Shown in pieces: positions 34,501-49,690 of a stretch of DNA of 64,000 nucleotides. The stretch comes from Vanilla planifolia (taxonomy: Eukaryota; Streptophyta; Magnoliopsida; Asparagales; Orchidaceae), in assembly GCA_023846275.1 (NCBI GenBank), contig JAIUJO010000290.1, positions 458,001 through 522,000 on the forward strand. Reading direction: 5' to 3'. Under the pieces are notes generated by a model that saw only the letters and a program-made list of their open reading frames with translations, did not search any database and was not told the DNA's origin. The translations under genes and the position numbers were made by a program. Within the stretch, counting starts at the first letter, position 1, and each line of letters opens with the position of its first letter.

Positions 34501-34882
34501 ATAGTAATTTAACCTAGTATTAGAGGAATTGTTGATTCACAAAATTGGTCCTTATGCTTAGTTGAAAAGCCAATGCCACCAAGCTATCATGTGAAGGATT
34601 ATGACTAAATGCCTATAACTTAGAATCCTTGCAAAGACGAGATACTTAAGTTGGACATTCACCTATTGTTCAATAGTAGGGGCTTGCCACCCCAAGGACA
34701 AATCACCACAAGTTATTCTTGTGTCGAATGAAGTTAGATGGCATGGGCACCATATAAAATGATAGTTAAAAATGAATGATGGGTAGAGACTTAAATTTGT
34801 GATAGGCCTTTCTAAGTAGCAAAGTGGCCTTGCTACGACAATCTACTAAGATCCATCCACATATTGTAGTAGAATCATCTCA
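31511..34882 (+). rRNA. 26S rRNA pseudogene, nearly full length (unit 3)
   Basis: About 3.37 kb. It begins TTAGGTGAGGCTAACCACTA and TTTAAGCATATATGTATGCA, and runs collinearly through GGGTTCAAGTGAGAGCATGC near 32283 and GGATAACTAGGTTGTGGCAG near 34313. It ends in GCAAAGTGGCCTTGCTACGA near 34818 and CTAAGATCCATCC. The sarcin-ricin loop reads AGTATTAGAGGAATTG near 34516 instead of AGTACGAGAGGAACCG. Unit 3 is closer to unit 2 than to units 1 or 4, in line with the shared 5.8S deletion. It is a pseudogene by its changes at invariant sites. Confidence 0.92.
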
Positions 34883-35690
34883 TATGAAATGTAGCAACTC
34901 ATGAAGTTTTTTTAATGATTATGTGCTTGCTCACTTGCTCAATTGCTCACTTGCTCAGCTTACCTCTTCTTATTGTGATACTTTGAGCGATACATTTATA
35001 TGGTACTAGAAACTAGTAATGCAGTGCACCTCTTAGAGTCTTGTCTAAGTGCAAGGCTAAAATGCCTCACTTTGCAATTTCTTTAAATTGTTATGACCCA
35101 ATAAGCAGATTCATGAAATAACAACAAAATTCCATAAAAGGTTTAAAAGATTTTGCTAGCTTCATCTCTCACATTATAAAAGTAGTACTTGTGGTTGGTT
35201 TATGAGCATGCAATTTAGCTTAAAGGTTTGTGCAAGTTGGGTTGAGGACATAGCCCTACTCTAGTGGAGTAATGCACCTAGCAAAGCATGGAGCACATTA
35301 CTGCATAATGCATATGCAAGATGTCTACATGCACGTGCAGGGGTCCTTCTACTTGCATGCATGGGGACCTATCCATGCACGTCCAAGAGCCTATTAGTGT
35401 GTGGATGGCAGCCTTTACGCTTGTGGTGAGCAACAATCTGAGCCCACGTCGTGTGAGGACCCCAACGTGTAACCCTTTTTAAGATTTTTAGCACTGTGGA
35501 CTACTACATTGGTAGTTTTGTCCTCTCTTTTATATAATTGTCTAAATATACAATCTATAAGTTTGCAATTGGGATGTTGTGCAGCTTATAGTAAAGTGGA
35601 AAATGGATGGTGCAATATGTGCTACTATTTAAACATTTTGGGATGTAGTGCTTATTGATTACTACTGATGCTACGATGAGCTAGTATCCA
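34883..35690 (+). other. Intergenic spacer, short version (unit 3)
   Basis: Spacer head with the GCTCACTTGCTCAATTGCTC tract near 34930 and AATTCCATAAAAGGTTTAAA near 35127, then parts of about one subrepeat, with the GTGTAAC-type marker at about 35463. It stops at about 35690 in the satellite. Only about one subrepeat is left here, against five to nine in the other units. Confidence 0.75.
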
Positions 35691-38600
35691 GCAAAGTAAT
35701 TTTCCTATACAATTTATCTCATTCATTCATTTTTTTTTGCTTTGACTTTATTATATTGCTATGTAACTCAAAATCTCATCTCATTTGGTATTTACATCAC
35801 TTTGATTTGGGTCTATAAATTATTTTTATTTTTCTCATTTCATCTTTAAGATATATATATACTTGATATTAAATTAAAACTTTATTATTATTTTTGTTTA
35901 CTTTTGTAATTCATAATACCCCTAGACATGGTTTGATTGAGACAAAAATGACTTTGTTGGATACATTTTGATGTGTTCTATCCAATTCAATGTTCATTTT
36001 TATATTCTTTTCCACATATTGTTTACTTAATAGTCTTGCTACTCTTTATTGAATGTTTTGATTTGTCTTTAATTTGATGATTGAAGATATCATTCTTGAT
36101 CTACTTAATGTCATAAAGTGCAACTTTCCCATTTACTTTATCTAATTTTATGTTAAATTTATATTTATTTAATAACAAAACAATAGTCATGATTATTCAT
36201 GTTTATTTATTTTCATAATTCTGCTCATTCCAAGCAATGCCTCATCAAGAGTAGCTTGTGTCGTTGGACTCGTTCTAACAACCCTTATCCAATTAAATAT
36301 TTATTTTTATATTTGATATACTCTATTTTATAAGATTTTAGATTATATGTAAGACAATTAGATTAATATGTGGTTTGATGGTCGATGATGTTACTCTAAA
36401 TCTCCTTGGCTCTTGGAGAGCATCTTTTTTTTTTTATAATTTGTCTCCTTTCTTAAAATCTTTTGCTTCAATTTAATTATATTATGATGTAAGTCTAAAT
36501 ACCTCCCATGTGTCATTATATTCATTTTATGTAGCTATAATACATTACTTTAATTCATCTAATTTTATTTTTAATGTTTATTTATTTAATATTAAAATAA
36601 TGTTTTATTGTTATTTATGCTTATTTACTTTGATAATTTATAGTAATTCTAAACAAGTTTGGATTGAGACAAAAAAATATAATTGGACATGTCTGAATGA
36701 GTACTATCATATTAAATATTGCTTCTTATATTTGTAAATATTTTATTTTTTTTTATTAATTTGGCATAATTTATGAGTCTTTTTTATTCTTAGCATATTT
36801 GATGATTTAGAATTTATACAAAACCTTCTTGGTATCATAGAATGTAGTTTTATTAACAATTTATCTCTTTGTTTAAATTTTTTTTTTGAATTAGTTATAT
36901 TATAATGTAACTCTAAACTTCCTCTAATTTGACATTTACATATCTTTTATTTGGCTATATTATATTACCTTAATTTATGTTCTTCTTATTTTAGTATATT
37001 TTAACTTAATATTCGAATATTAGTTTACTTTTAGTTATGCTTATTTATTTCGGTAATTCACAATAAATCTTAACCAAGTCTAATCAAGATAAAGCAAATT
37101 AGTTTATCTCATTTTTTTCAAATTATTCTCTTTAACTTGTATTAAATAGCTTTAATTTATCTTATTTCAACTTTATTATACATTTACTTAATATTACTTA
37201 TACAAATTTTCGTTTGTATTTCAATATAATTCCAAGATATGATCGATACGAAAAAAGTCATTGCAATAGTCTTAATTAGAACTATCAAAGAAAATATACA
37301 TTTTTTTGTTTTTTAAAAAAGTTATTTTCTATGATTTTGGCATGTTTTATGACACATTTTAGTTCATAGAAGATTTGATGATTATGGAAGTTACACTCGA
37401 TCTACTTAGTACCATATAATGGATCTTTTTCTTAAAATTTATCTCATTTTTTCAAAATTTTCACTTTCATATCATCATATAATTGTGTAACTCTTAATTT
37501 CAGAATGTGTAAGAATTACATAACTTTGATTTCATTATATTAAATTACTTTGATTTTTATTATTTCAACTTTAATGTATATTTAGATAATTTTGATGTAA
37601 ATTTTTTTTATTACTTAGCTTTACTTAATTTTCTAATTTGCAAAAATTTGAAACAAGGTTTAATCAAGACAAAGCAAACATTGATGGACACGTCCCAATG
37701 AGCTATATTCAACTACATATTCATTTTAATATTTTCAAGAAATTTATTTTCAATAGTTCTACCATATTTTACTATATTTGTTTGTTCATACCTATTTTGA
37801 TGAAGAAGGATGTTGTTCTTGACCTCTAAAGTATCTTGGATTGCATCTTTCCCATACAATTTGTCACATTTATTCTATTTTTTCTCTTTGATTTTGTTAT
37901 ATTACTATGTAACTTTAAACCAAAGCTCCATTGACCACGACATTGCTTTGATTTGATTATATTACTTTAATTTATCATATTTCAGTTTTCATATATATTT
38001 ACTAAATATTAAGATAATAATTTATTATTATTTATACTAATTTAATGTGGTTTTATTTAGATGAAACAAATATTATTGGACTCATCTTAAATATCTCTAC
38101 TAAATTAAATATTCATTTTTGCAATTTTAATTATTTTATTTTTTAAATTTTTACATACTTTGAGACATTTTTTTACTACATTTAATAATCAATGATGTAA
38201 AAATTTATGTCCTTAAACTCTTCTAATATAACTTTCCCATAAACTTTATCTCACTTCTAATATTTTATTTTGATTTGGTTATATTACTATATAATACTAA
38301 ATCTCCTCTTGTTTGACTTTTAAATTGATTCAATTTTCTTGATTCAATTTTAATATTTCTTTACTCCATATTAAATTTATAATGTAATTTGTATTTATAC
38401 ATTTTTTTTAATTCATAATAATTCTAAAAAAGATCCAATCGATATGAAACAAATGTCATTAGACTTGTCAATGCAAGCTCTATTCAACTAAATGTTGATT
38501 TTTATATATTTTTTAAAATATTTTATTTTCTTTTGTTTTGGCATGGTTTAAGAGACACTTTCAATTGTACTTGACTTAATGATCTAGATGTTTCATGCCA

Positions 38601-41600
38601 TTTCCTTAGTATCGTGGAATTTAAGTTTTCTATGTCAATTAGTTTATTTCTTAAAATGTTTAGTTTTAATTTAGTTATATTACTATATAACACTTAATAT
38701 CTTCTCATGTGTTATTTTGATTACTTTATTTTGGATAAATAAAGTGCTTAAACTTATCACAATTTGTCTTTAATATATATTTACTTATTATTAAAATAAT
38801 AATTTTTTACTTGTTTTGCTCATTTTGTAGTGTAATTCTCAAAGCTTCCAAATTATGTTCAATAGATATGAAAAAAAACATTGTTAGATATCTTGAAAAT
38901 CTTTATCCATTTAAATATTCATTTTTATAATTTTAGTTATTTTATTCTTTAGAGTTTTAAAATATTTTATGAGATATTTTGATTTGCATTATATATGAAT
39001 ATCGAGGTTGTCTCATTCGAACTCTATAATATCTTAGAACATAATAGTACGATGCAATTTATCTCATATCTTAAAATTTTTTGTTTTGATTGTGTTATGT
39101 TAGTAAGTAGCTCTAACTCTCATGTCATTTAAACTTTACATTATCTTCATTTAATTATATTATATTTCCTATATTTATCTTATCTTAAGTTTAAAAAATA
39201 CTTTTTAAATATTAAAATAATATTTTTCATCATTTATACATATTTACTTTTGTTATTGACAATAATTCTAGAGGCTATATTAACATGAAACAAATTTCAT
39301 TGAAGTCATTCTGATGAGTTCTATCTAATTAAACATTCTTTTTTACGTTTTTATTAAAATATTTACATCTAGGATTTTAGCAAGTGTTATGGGATATTAT
39401 GTTCAATTTTTTTTTGGTAGCCAAGGATCTTATACACGATCACCTTAATATTTAATTCTAGTTTCTTGGCATGTTTTGTTTCTTTGTTTATTTATTTTGG
39501 TAGTTCAAAGTAAATCTCCACAAGTTCTAATTTGATGATCAAAGATGCTACACTCGATCTCCTATGTATCTCAAAATGCAACTTTTCTATGCAATTTATG
39601 TGTTTTAGCATTGATATATACATTTACTTAACATTAAAATTATACTTTACTTTTATTTATCTTTGTTTACTTTGGTAATTGAAAGTAATTCTAATCATTG
39701 TTTGATTATGATGAAATAAATATCGTTAGACACATCTCGATGTGCTTTATCCATTAAATATTTATTTTTATACTTTTTAGTAATTTAAGTTTTCGTGTTT
39801 TGGTACATTTTATAGGACAATATATTTTCTATGTTGTATGACTATCAAGGAAGTTACACAAAATCTTCATTGTAACTTGTAATGCAATATTCCTATAGAA
39901 TTTAGCACATTTATTCAAATTGTTCACTCTGATTAAGTAACATTGCTATGCAACTTTTAATCTCATCTCTTATTACATTTACATGGCTTTGATTTAGTTA
40001 TATAACTTTGCTTCAATTTTTCATATTTTAGTTTTAATAATCCTTTACTTAACATTAAAATATAAATTTATTAAGATTTTTGTTTATTTACTTTTATAAG
40101 ATGAAACAGGGCCGATTAGAATGAAACAAACTTTGTTGGACACTTCTTCACAAGTTCTATCCAAGCAAATATTTTTTTTATATTTTTAAGCATTTTATAT
40201 TTGATAGTTTTGTCAAGCTTTACTAAATATTTTAATTTGTGCCGAATTTAATGATCAAAAATGTTTTCCTTGTTCTCTTTTGTATCTTAGAATACAACTT
40301 TATAATGCAATTTATCTAATTTTAGCTTCAAGAATTATTTATTTAAAATTGAAATACATATATATGATTATTTATGTTTATTTACTTTGATAAATCTTAA
40401 TACCTTTTAATTATGTCTTATTGAGGCAAAATAAACATCATTGGGCCCATCACAACATGTTTTATGTAATTAAATCTTCACTTCCATTTTATAAATATTT
40501 TATTTTTAATGGTTTTTAATGGTTTATGTGATCGAGGATGTTATTCTCAATCTTCTAGCCATCTTGGAGTGCAACTTCCCATACAATTTATTACATTTCT
40601 TCAAAGTTTTCTCTAAATACCCGCACTTGTCCCATTATGTCACCTTCATTTGGTAATATTGCATGCTTCAATGTCTTGTTTTTGCTTTAATATTTATTTA
40701 TTTAATTTTTAAATAATGAATTATTATGTTTCATACATATTTACTTCAGTGAATTGTGGTAATTCCAAATGATGTCTCATTAAGAAAAAAAATATAGGTT
40801 AACACATCTAGATCAGTATTAGCAAATTAGCTATTATTTCATATATTTCTAAATAATTTATTTTCTATAAATTTGACACAATTTACATGACCTTCGAATT
40901 AATAGTTATTTTGATGATTGATAATTTACACTCGATCTCCTTACATCTTAGAATGCATTTTTTTTAACAATTTGTCTTTTTTTTTCAAAATATTTTGCTT
41001 TGAGTTGGTAATATTACAATGTGACCCTAAATTGCCTTGCATGTGACCACAACATGTGTTTGATTTGGTTGTATTACTTTCTTAAATTTATCACTTTTTT
41101 GATTTAATATTATTTTACTTAGTAGTTACATAATAGTTTATTATTATTTTTGCTCATTTATATATGTAATTCATAATAATTCTAAACAAAGTCTAATTAG
41201 ATGAGACAAATATCATTAGAGTCATCTAGTTGAGCTCTATCTAATTGAAAAGATAGTTTTATGTTTTTAAATATTTTTTGTAGTATTTTGGATATATTAA
41301 GATATTTTGATTTATAATTTATTTGATGATTAAGGATGCTACACTCGATCTCCTAAGTAACTTGGAATGCAATTTTCTCATATAGTTTATCTTATTTTCT
41401 TCATAATGTTTTCTTTAATTAGATTTTATTATATTATTTCAACTTATCTTATTTCAATTTTATTACATATTTACGTAATATTAAAATAATATTTAATTAT
41501 TACTGATGTTTATTGACCTTGATAATTCAATATAACTCCAAGTAATATCATATTGATATGAATTAGATGTGGTTGGACTCATCTTAACAAACAATATCAA

Positions 41601-44600
41601 ATACAGTCCACATTTTTACATTTTTAAATACTTTATTTTCAATCATTTGTGTATGCTTTACGAGATATTTAAATTCACACATGATTTAATGATCAAAGAA
41701 GTTAATGTTGATATACTTAGTACCAAAAAAAGAACTTTCCCAAACAATTTATCACATTTCTTCAAGTTATTAGATTTGATTTTGTTATATTTTTTATAAT
41801 TCTAAATCTCTTATTATGAGACATTTATATGTCATTCAAATGGGTGCATTACATTGCTCCAATTTATCAGATTTAAGAAGTAATAATTATTTACTTAATA
41901 TCAAAAAAATGATTTCTTATTACTTATATTTACTTTCTTTTGTAATTGTTAATAACTCAAAATTAATTTCCATCAAGTTGAAATATACAAAGTTGGACTC
42001 AACCCACCACGCTCTATCAAATTTAATATTAAATTAATTATTACTAAATATTTTAATTTTTTGGGTTTTCCATTTTTTTTTAGACATTTTGATCTATACA
42101 TGTTTGACAATCAAGGATCTTGCACTACATCTTCTTTTATGTTTTTGTATGCAATGTTCCAATATAATTTATCATAATTCTTTATAGTTTTCACTTTGAT
42201 TTGATTATATTATAGTGAAACTCTAACACTTCTCTTATGTGGTATTTCCAAGGATTTAATTTAGTTATATTATTTTAATTAAATTTATCTTATTTCAACT
42301 TAAATATATATTTGCTTAATAATAAGATAATAAATTTGTAGTATTTATGCTTGTTCAATTTAAATGAGATTTAATTGAGATGAAACAGACATTGTTACAC
42401 TCTTCTCCACATGCATAATGCCATTAAAAATTTCTTTTATATATTACAATAAATTTTATTTTCTTTGGTTTTTGGATTCTTTATGAGACATTTTTATTCA
42501 TAAAATATTTGTTGATCAAGTACGTTATGCCTGATCTACTTAGTGTGCTACAATGTATCATTTATATAAATTTTATCTTATTTTTTTGAATTTTTATTTT
42601 TAGTTGATTATATCACAATATCAATCTAACTCTTCTTTATATGACATTTACATTTTTTTCATTTTATTTATTTATATTGCTTCAATTTATCTCAATTTAG
42701 TTTTCATATATTTATTTATTAATATTAAAATAATAATTTAATATTTGTTAGGCTAACTTATATTGGTAATTCTTAGTAATTAAAAAGGAGGTCAATCTTA
42801 GAAGAAACTAACTTTTTGAATTAGTCTCAAAATAATCTATCAAATTAAATATATATATAATTAATATTTTTAAATTTTTTGTTTTTAATAATTTTAACAT
42901 ATTTTATGAGACATTTTGATTGGCACATTATTTGACTGTTAAGGATGTTAGACTCAACCTCACTAGTATCCTGGATTGCAACTTTACACTACTAATTATC
43001 TCATTTTTTAAAGTTTTTTAATTTGATTTTATTATATTACTATGAACTCTATTTTCTTATCATGTGTCCCTTTCATAGCTTTGGTTTGGTTGTATTAAAA
43101 TTCTTTAATTTATTTTACTTTATATTTATTATATATTTATTTAAGATTAAAATATATTTTTAACATTATTTGTTCTTATTTACATTGGTAATTCATAGTA
43201 ATTTCAAATGAGCTATGATCAAGATGAAACAAATATTGTTGGACATATCCCAACAAGCTCAATCCTACAAATATATTAATTTTTTAATTTTTAATTTTTA
43301 ATTTTTATTTTCATATTTTATTATTTTTTAATATCTCCTTAGTCTCTTTGAATACAACTTTTTTAGTAATATTTAGTTTATTTCTTCAAAACGTTTTTGC
43401 TTTGGTGTAGTTATATTTTTAAGAAACACTTATTCTCCTCTCATGTAACCTTTATAAAACTTTGATTTAATTATATTATCTCACTTCAATTGATCTTATT
43501 TTAGCATTAAAATATTTAACAAATATTAAAAGAATAACTTATAGTTATATTTTTATTTATTTTAGCAATTCCTAACAATTCAAAACAAGGTTAGATAAAG
43601 ACAGAACTCACCTGGTTGGACACACCTTAACAAGTTTTCTCTAATTCAATATTTATTTTTATATATTTAAATAATTTTCAAAGGGTTTTGCATGTTTTAC
43701 AAGATATTTGAATTCAACTTAATAAATCAACAAAGGATATTACACTAGATGTCCTTTGTAATTTGGAAAACAACTTTCTTTTAAAATTGATCTTTTCTCA
43801 TCTTATTTTTTTATATTGCATTTAGTTGTACTACTATGAACTGTAATTCTTCTTCCACATGACCTTTAATATACATTTACTTAATATTAAAGTAATTATT
43901 TTTTATTTTTTATTTAATTTATTTTTTGTGGCAATTCAAAATGAAGCTAGTTTGGGATAAAATGGACATTCATGGACTCTTCTTTATAAGCTATATCGAA
44001 TTAAATATTTCGTTTTTTAATATTTTAAGATATTTCATTTTTTATGATTTTAGCATGGTTTATAAGAATTTTTAATATGTAATTTATTTAAAATTCAATG
44101 ATGTTATAATCCATTACTTCGATATCTCAAAATAAAACTTTCCTATATAATTTATCCAGTTTCTTGAAAGTTTTTACTTTGACTTGATTAAACATTATGA
44201 AACTCCAATTGTTGTCTTAAGTTTTTATTGCATTACTTTGATTTGATTATATTATACTATTTTAATTAATCTCATTTTAATTGTAAGATTATTTTACTTA
44301 ACATTAAAATAATAATTTATGCTTATTTATCTTTCATAATTTAGAGTAATTAAAAACATGGTTAGATCAAGACAAATCAAACATCATTAGGCTCACTTTT
44401 ACAAGATTTATTCAATTTTATATTTTTAAAAGCTTTATTTTTAAGGAATTTTGTAAGAATTATGAGTAATTTTGATTCGAACATAACTTTAAGATTATGG
44501 ATGTTACTCTTAATTCCCTTAGTTTCTTGGAATGCTACTTTCTTACATAATTTCTGTTATTTTTTTAAAAAATTTTGCATTTATTTAGTTGTATTACTAT

Positions 44601-45047
44601 TTAACTCTAAATGTACTCTTATTTAACACTAATATTGCTTTGATTTAATTATATTTTAATGCTTCAATTTATCAATTTTTACTTCTACTATAAATTTATG
44701 CTTATCTATTTTTATTGTACACTATAATTTGAAGTAAGATTTCATAAAAAAAAATAAACATCATTGGACTTGTCTTGATGTGTTTTATCTAAATAAATTT
44801 TTTTTTATTCGTATGATTTAACGATTGAGGACGTTACACTTAATCTCCTTAGACGTGGAACTCAACTTTCACATACAATTTACAATATTTTTTTATCACA
44901 TTTTAGTTTTATTATATATTTAATTAACATTAAAATAATAATTTATTATTATTTTTTCTTATTTACTTTTGTAATTTATAATATTTTGAAAAGATATCCA
45001 ATTAGGGTTTAACAAATGTTATTGGACTCATCTCAATAAGTTCTATC

Positions 45048-45050
<3 letters not shown>

Positions 45051-45087
<37 letters not shown>
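45051..45087. repeat. (TA)n microsatellite
   Basis: About 37 bp of pure alternating TA inside a satellite monomer, following TCTATCTAAT. Probably grew from an ATATAT stretch of the monomer. Confidence 0.95.
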
Positions 45088-45089
<2 letters not shown>

Positions 45090-47703
45090 ATTAAAATATT
45101 TTATTATCTAGGGTTTTGATAGCTTTTTGAGAAATTTTTGTTTGTATCATATTTGATGGTCAAGATGTCATAATTCATGTCCTTAATATCTTGTAAAATA
45201 TAACATTCCCTTACAATTTATCTCATTTCTTAAAACTCATCACCTTAATTTTATTATAATATTATACAATTCTAAATTTCCTATTATGTGACCCTTACGT
45301 TGCTTTTATTTCAATATTTTATATTCAATTTTAACATGTATTTATGTATTATTAAATTAATTTTTTAACTATTCAATTTGATTATCCATAATATGTTTAA
45401 AAGAGGTTAGAATGGGGCAACAAATGTCAAGAGACTTATCCAATGAGCTCTATATAATTAAATATTAATTTTTACATATGTTTTCTAAGATTTTGGAAAG
45501 TTTTATGACATATTTGGATGCTTTATTTATTGATCAAAGATATTACACTCAATCTTTTTAATGTCTTAGAATGCAAGTTTACCATGTAATTTCTCATTTC
45601 TTCAAATTTTTCATTTTGATTTGGCTTCAATGATATCAAACTCTAATTCTCCTCTCGAGCGACCATTACATCACTATGATTTTGTTATATTAATTTTTCT
45701 TAAATTAATCCTTTTTTAGAATTAATAATTATATACTTCATATTAAAAATATTATTTATTATTATTTAATATTTATTTTTATTATTATTATCTTTTATTA
45801 TTATTTATTATTTTTTATGTTATTTATGCTTATATACTTTGCTTATGCATAATACTTCTCTAGGATGTGTGATCAAGATTACAAAAGGTTCGTGGGACTC
45901 ATCTCCACGAGTAATAACAGATTAAATATTCATATTTGTATTTTAAAAATTTTGTATTCAATAGATTTGGTATGCATTACAAGTCAACTAGATTCAAACT
46001 TAATTTCATGGTCAATGGAGTTGCACTCAACCTCTAAAATATCTTGGTCTATAACTTCAGTATAGAATTTATCTCAATTTAGAATTAATTCCTATTTTAT
46101 TTATTTTAAAATAATAATGTATTATTATTTCTCATGATTTGCTTTGGTAAATCGTAGAAATGATAAACAATGTTAGATTGACATGAAATTAACGACATTG
46201 GAGTCACCTCAGGAGTTTTGTCTTTTAAATTGTCATTATAATGTTTTTTTAGTATTTTATTTCATAATATTTTGGCTCATTTTATGAGACTTTTTGACTT
46301 TTATCTAATTTAAAAATTGAGAATGTTATAGTCAATTTTCTTTGTAAATTACAATGCAACATTTCTATATAATTTATCTCTTATTCAAAAGTTTTACTTT
46401 GTTTTGTTCATATTATTATGTAAATTTAAAACTCATCTCATGTGATAGTATATTACTTTCATTTTGTTATATTACATTGCTTCTATTTTTTGTTTTAACT
46501 TTTATATATATCAACATAATATTAAATTAATTTTTTTAATTTAATTTGTTTATTTACTATTATATTTCCAAACAAGGTTCGATCATTATGAACAAAGTGT
46601 TGATGGAGTCTTCTCAATAAGCTCTATTACATTTGACATTCACTTTTATTTTCTTAAAAAAATTATTTTCTATTACTTTGCAGTGCTTTACTAATTATTT
46701 TTATTCATATAAAATTTTATGAATGAGGATTTTGTATTTGACCCTAACTTTTTGGAAATGCAACTCTCTAATGCAATTTATCTCATTTATTCAAATCTTT
46801 TACTTTTGTTTGGATTTATTATTATACAATTCTAAACCACTATTATTATCCCATTTACATTACTAAAAGTTGGTGGCTTTACATTATTTCAATTTATCTC
46901 ATTTTAGCTCTAATATATATACTTGATTTTAAAATAATAGTTTATTTTTAATTATAATTATTTACTTTGGTAATTAATAATTTTTAAAAATGAGATCTAA
47001 TCGACATAAGACAATCAATCTTAGAGTGACCTCAAAGAGCTCTATTTATTTAAATATTTTATTTTTTTAGATTTTGATATGCTTTATGAGAAATTTTGTT
47101 TTTTATAAATATAATGATTAGGAATGTTACACTCAATCTCCTTAGTATCATAGAATATAACTTTTATTTTTTAATTTATGTCATTTTTTAAATGTCTTTG
47201 TTATTTGTTATATTATTATGTAATTCTAAATCTCTAAAGTAACTTTTACAAAGCTTTGATTTTTTGTATTATATTACTTGAATTTATCTCAATTTAGTTT
47301 TAATATTTATTTAGTTAATATTATAATTATAGTTATTTTTTTATATTTACTTATTTAATTTTTATAATTTATAGTAGTTTTAAATGTGGTTTGATTGCGA
47401 AAAAATAAATATTATTGGACTTGTAACTATAAGCTTTATTAAACTAAATATTTATTATTATATTCTAATTATTTTTTTGGCACGATTTATAGATATTTTG
47501 ACTTATACTTATTTTGATTATCGTGGATGTTTTACTTAATCTCTTCGAATTTAGTTTTCATATACAATTTATCTTTTTTCTTCAAAGTTTATATATTGAT
47601 TTGGTTATATTACTGTGTAGTCGTAAATCTATTCTTATGTGACCTTTTGATTATTTTGGTTTGACTATAATTAAATCCATCAATTTATCTTATTTTAGCT
47701 TTA

Positions 47704-47728
47704 ATATATATATATATATATATATATT
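47704..47728. repeat. (TA)n microsatellite
   Basis: About 25 bp of pure AT alternation in the monomer position that usually reads TTTAATATATATTTAC, so it is an expansion of monomer sequence. Confidence 0.95.
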
Positions 47729-49289
47729 AAAATAATAATGAATTTTTACTTTAGCATTTTTATTTTTGTAATTCATAGAAATTCAAAACAATGTTTTATC
47801 GAGGTGAAATAAAAGTTATTTGACTCATCTTGATGAGCTTTATCATTTTAAATATTTATTTTAAGATATCTAGATATTTTATGTTCTTTGGTTTTTCTAT
47901 GTATTATGATATATTTTTATTTATGTTAGATTTGATCATTATAGATGTCACACATGAACTCCTTAATTTGTCTGTTTTTTTTAATTTTTGCTTGGATTTG
48001 GATATATTACAATATAACTTTAAATCTCCTTGCACCTACCATTACACTTTGTTTTTTTATTATATTTTTCAATTTATCAAATTCAAATTTTGACATATAT
48101 TTTCTTAATATCAAAATAATATATTTTTTAAATTTTTTATGCTTATTTAATTTTAGGAATTCATAGTAATTCTAACAAAGTTTGATCAAAAGAACATAAA
48201 CATTTTTTTACTCATCTCAACTAATCCATCTAATTAAATACGTAAGTTAATATTTTTTAAAAATTTATTTCTATAATTTTTCATTTGTTTTACGAGAAGT
48301 TTTCATTCATACTTAATTTGATGATCAATATATGTTTTAATTTGATCTTCTTAGTATCTCAAAATGCAACTTTAATTTGGTTATAATATTATAAAATTTT
48401 AGTTCTTCCCTTTTATGGTCATTATGTTGTGTTTGATTTGGTCAAATTATATTTCTTCAATTAATCTTATTTTTAAATTAATTAATATTTACTTAATATT
48501 AAAGTAATTATTCATTTCAATATATGTTTATTTACATAGGTGATCTACAGTAAATCACGACGACATCTGATCAAGACAAAACAAAAGCTGTTATGCTAAT
48601 TTTGATGAGATCCATTTAATTAAATATTTATTTTTTTCTCATAAATATTTTATATTAATTGGGTTTAGCATTCTTGATGAGGTATTTTGATTCAAAGATA
48701 ATTTGACCATTGAAGACATAGCATTTGATCTCCCAAATATCTTAGAATGTAGCTTTCCTGAATAATTTATCCCCTATCAACTTTAATATATAATTACTTA
48801 ACATAAAAAATAATAATTAAATATTATTTGTTTTACTTAATTTTTTAATTAACAAGAATTTTCAACAAGGTTAAATTTAGATGAAATAAATGTCATTAAA
48901 GTCTTGCCAATGAACTCTGTCAATTAAATATTAATTTTTTATATTTTTTAATGTTTTACTTTCTAAGATTTTGACAAACTTTAATATTTGTACATTATTT
49001 GATGATCGAGGACATCACACTCGATCATTTTTATAACATGCAATGCAATCTTACTGTGTAATTTTTCTCATTTATTCAAATTTTTTACTTTGATTTGGTA
49101 ATATTACATTGTATCATTAAATCTCAAATTGTGTTTTATTTACATCAGTTTAATTTGATAAAATTATATTTCTTTAATTCTCTTATTTTAAAATATATCT
49201 AATTAATATTAGAATAAAATTTAATTATTAATTACATTGATTTACTTTTGTATTTGGTAATGAAACACTAATTTGTCTAATTTAGCTTT

Positions 49290-49460
49290 TATGTACAATT
49301 TATCTAATTTAGCTTTACATAAATTTATTTAATAATGAAACACTAATTTTTTATTATTTTTTTATTTACTTTGTTAATTTGCATTAATTCAAAAAAGACA
49401 TCCAATTGAGATGAAAAAAAATATTGTTGGGCTCACCTCAATGAGGTTTATCCAATTAAA
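49290..49460. repeat. Local duplication inside the satellite, copy 1 (partner 49893-50068)
   Basis: The stretch from GTACAATTTATCTAATTTAG to TGAGGTTTATCCAATTAAAT recurs at about 49893-50068 with very few differences, including the otherwise rare TAATGAAACACTAATTT and AATTCAAAAAAGACATCCAA. Neighbouring monomers differ from each other far more. This is therefore a recent duplication, offset by about 600 bp, that is about one and a half monomers. Confidence 0.8.
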
Positions 49461-49479
49461 TTTAATATTAGAATATATC

Positions 49480-49690
49480 TAATCCTAGTCAGTGAAGGAC
49501 CCCCTTTGGCCTTTCTAAAGTGTGGCCCACGCACGGCCAGGGGGGAAAGAAAGGGGGGGTAAGGAGAGCCTGAGCTTAGCCCTGAGAATCGAACTCTAAA
49601 CCGGCGTGGCGCTGCTGGATGCTTCTGATTAATAGAACAGGAGGAGGAGTCAGCCAAAAAGAAAGACCACCAAAAGTCACGACCACCAAG
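49480..49690 (-). mobile_element. GC-rich insertion in the satellite; candidate tRNA-derived SINE
   Basis: About 210 bp of GC-rich, little-eroded sequence in a block that is otherwise about 80% AT. On the minus strand it has GAGTTCGATTCTC, a good match to the Pol III B box GGTTCGANNCC. It is preceded at about 20 nt by CAGCAGCGCCACGCCGG, which might be a decayed A box, and followed by C- and pyrimidine-rich runs. This layout is typical of a tRNA-headed SINE read right to left. No clear target-site duplication or terminal tail was found, and a fragment of another repeat or of organellar DNA is not excluded. A 69-residue open frame here is probably fortuitous. Confidence 0.4.

Noticed and set aside
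49448-49657. 69-residue frame in the GC-rich island as a small gene
   Set aside because: GC-rich DNA has few stops by chance; the low-complexity Pro/Ser peptide starts and ends outside any recognisable signal, and a SINE-like origin explains the region better.
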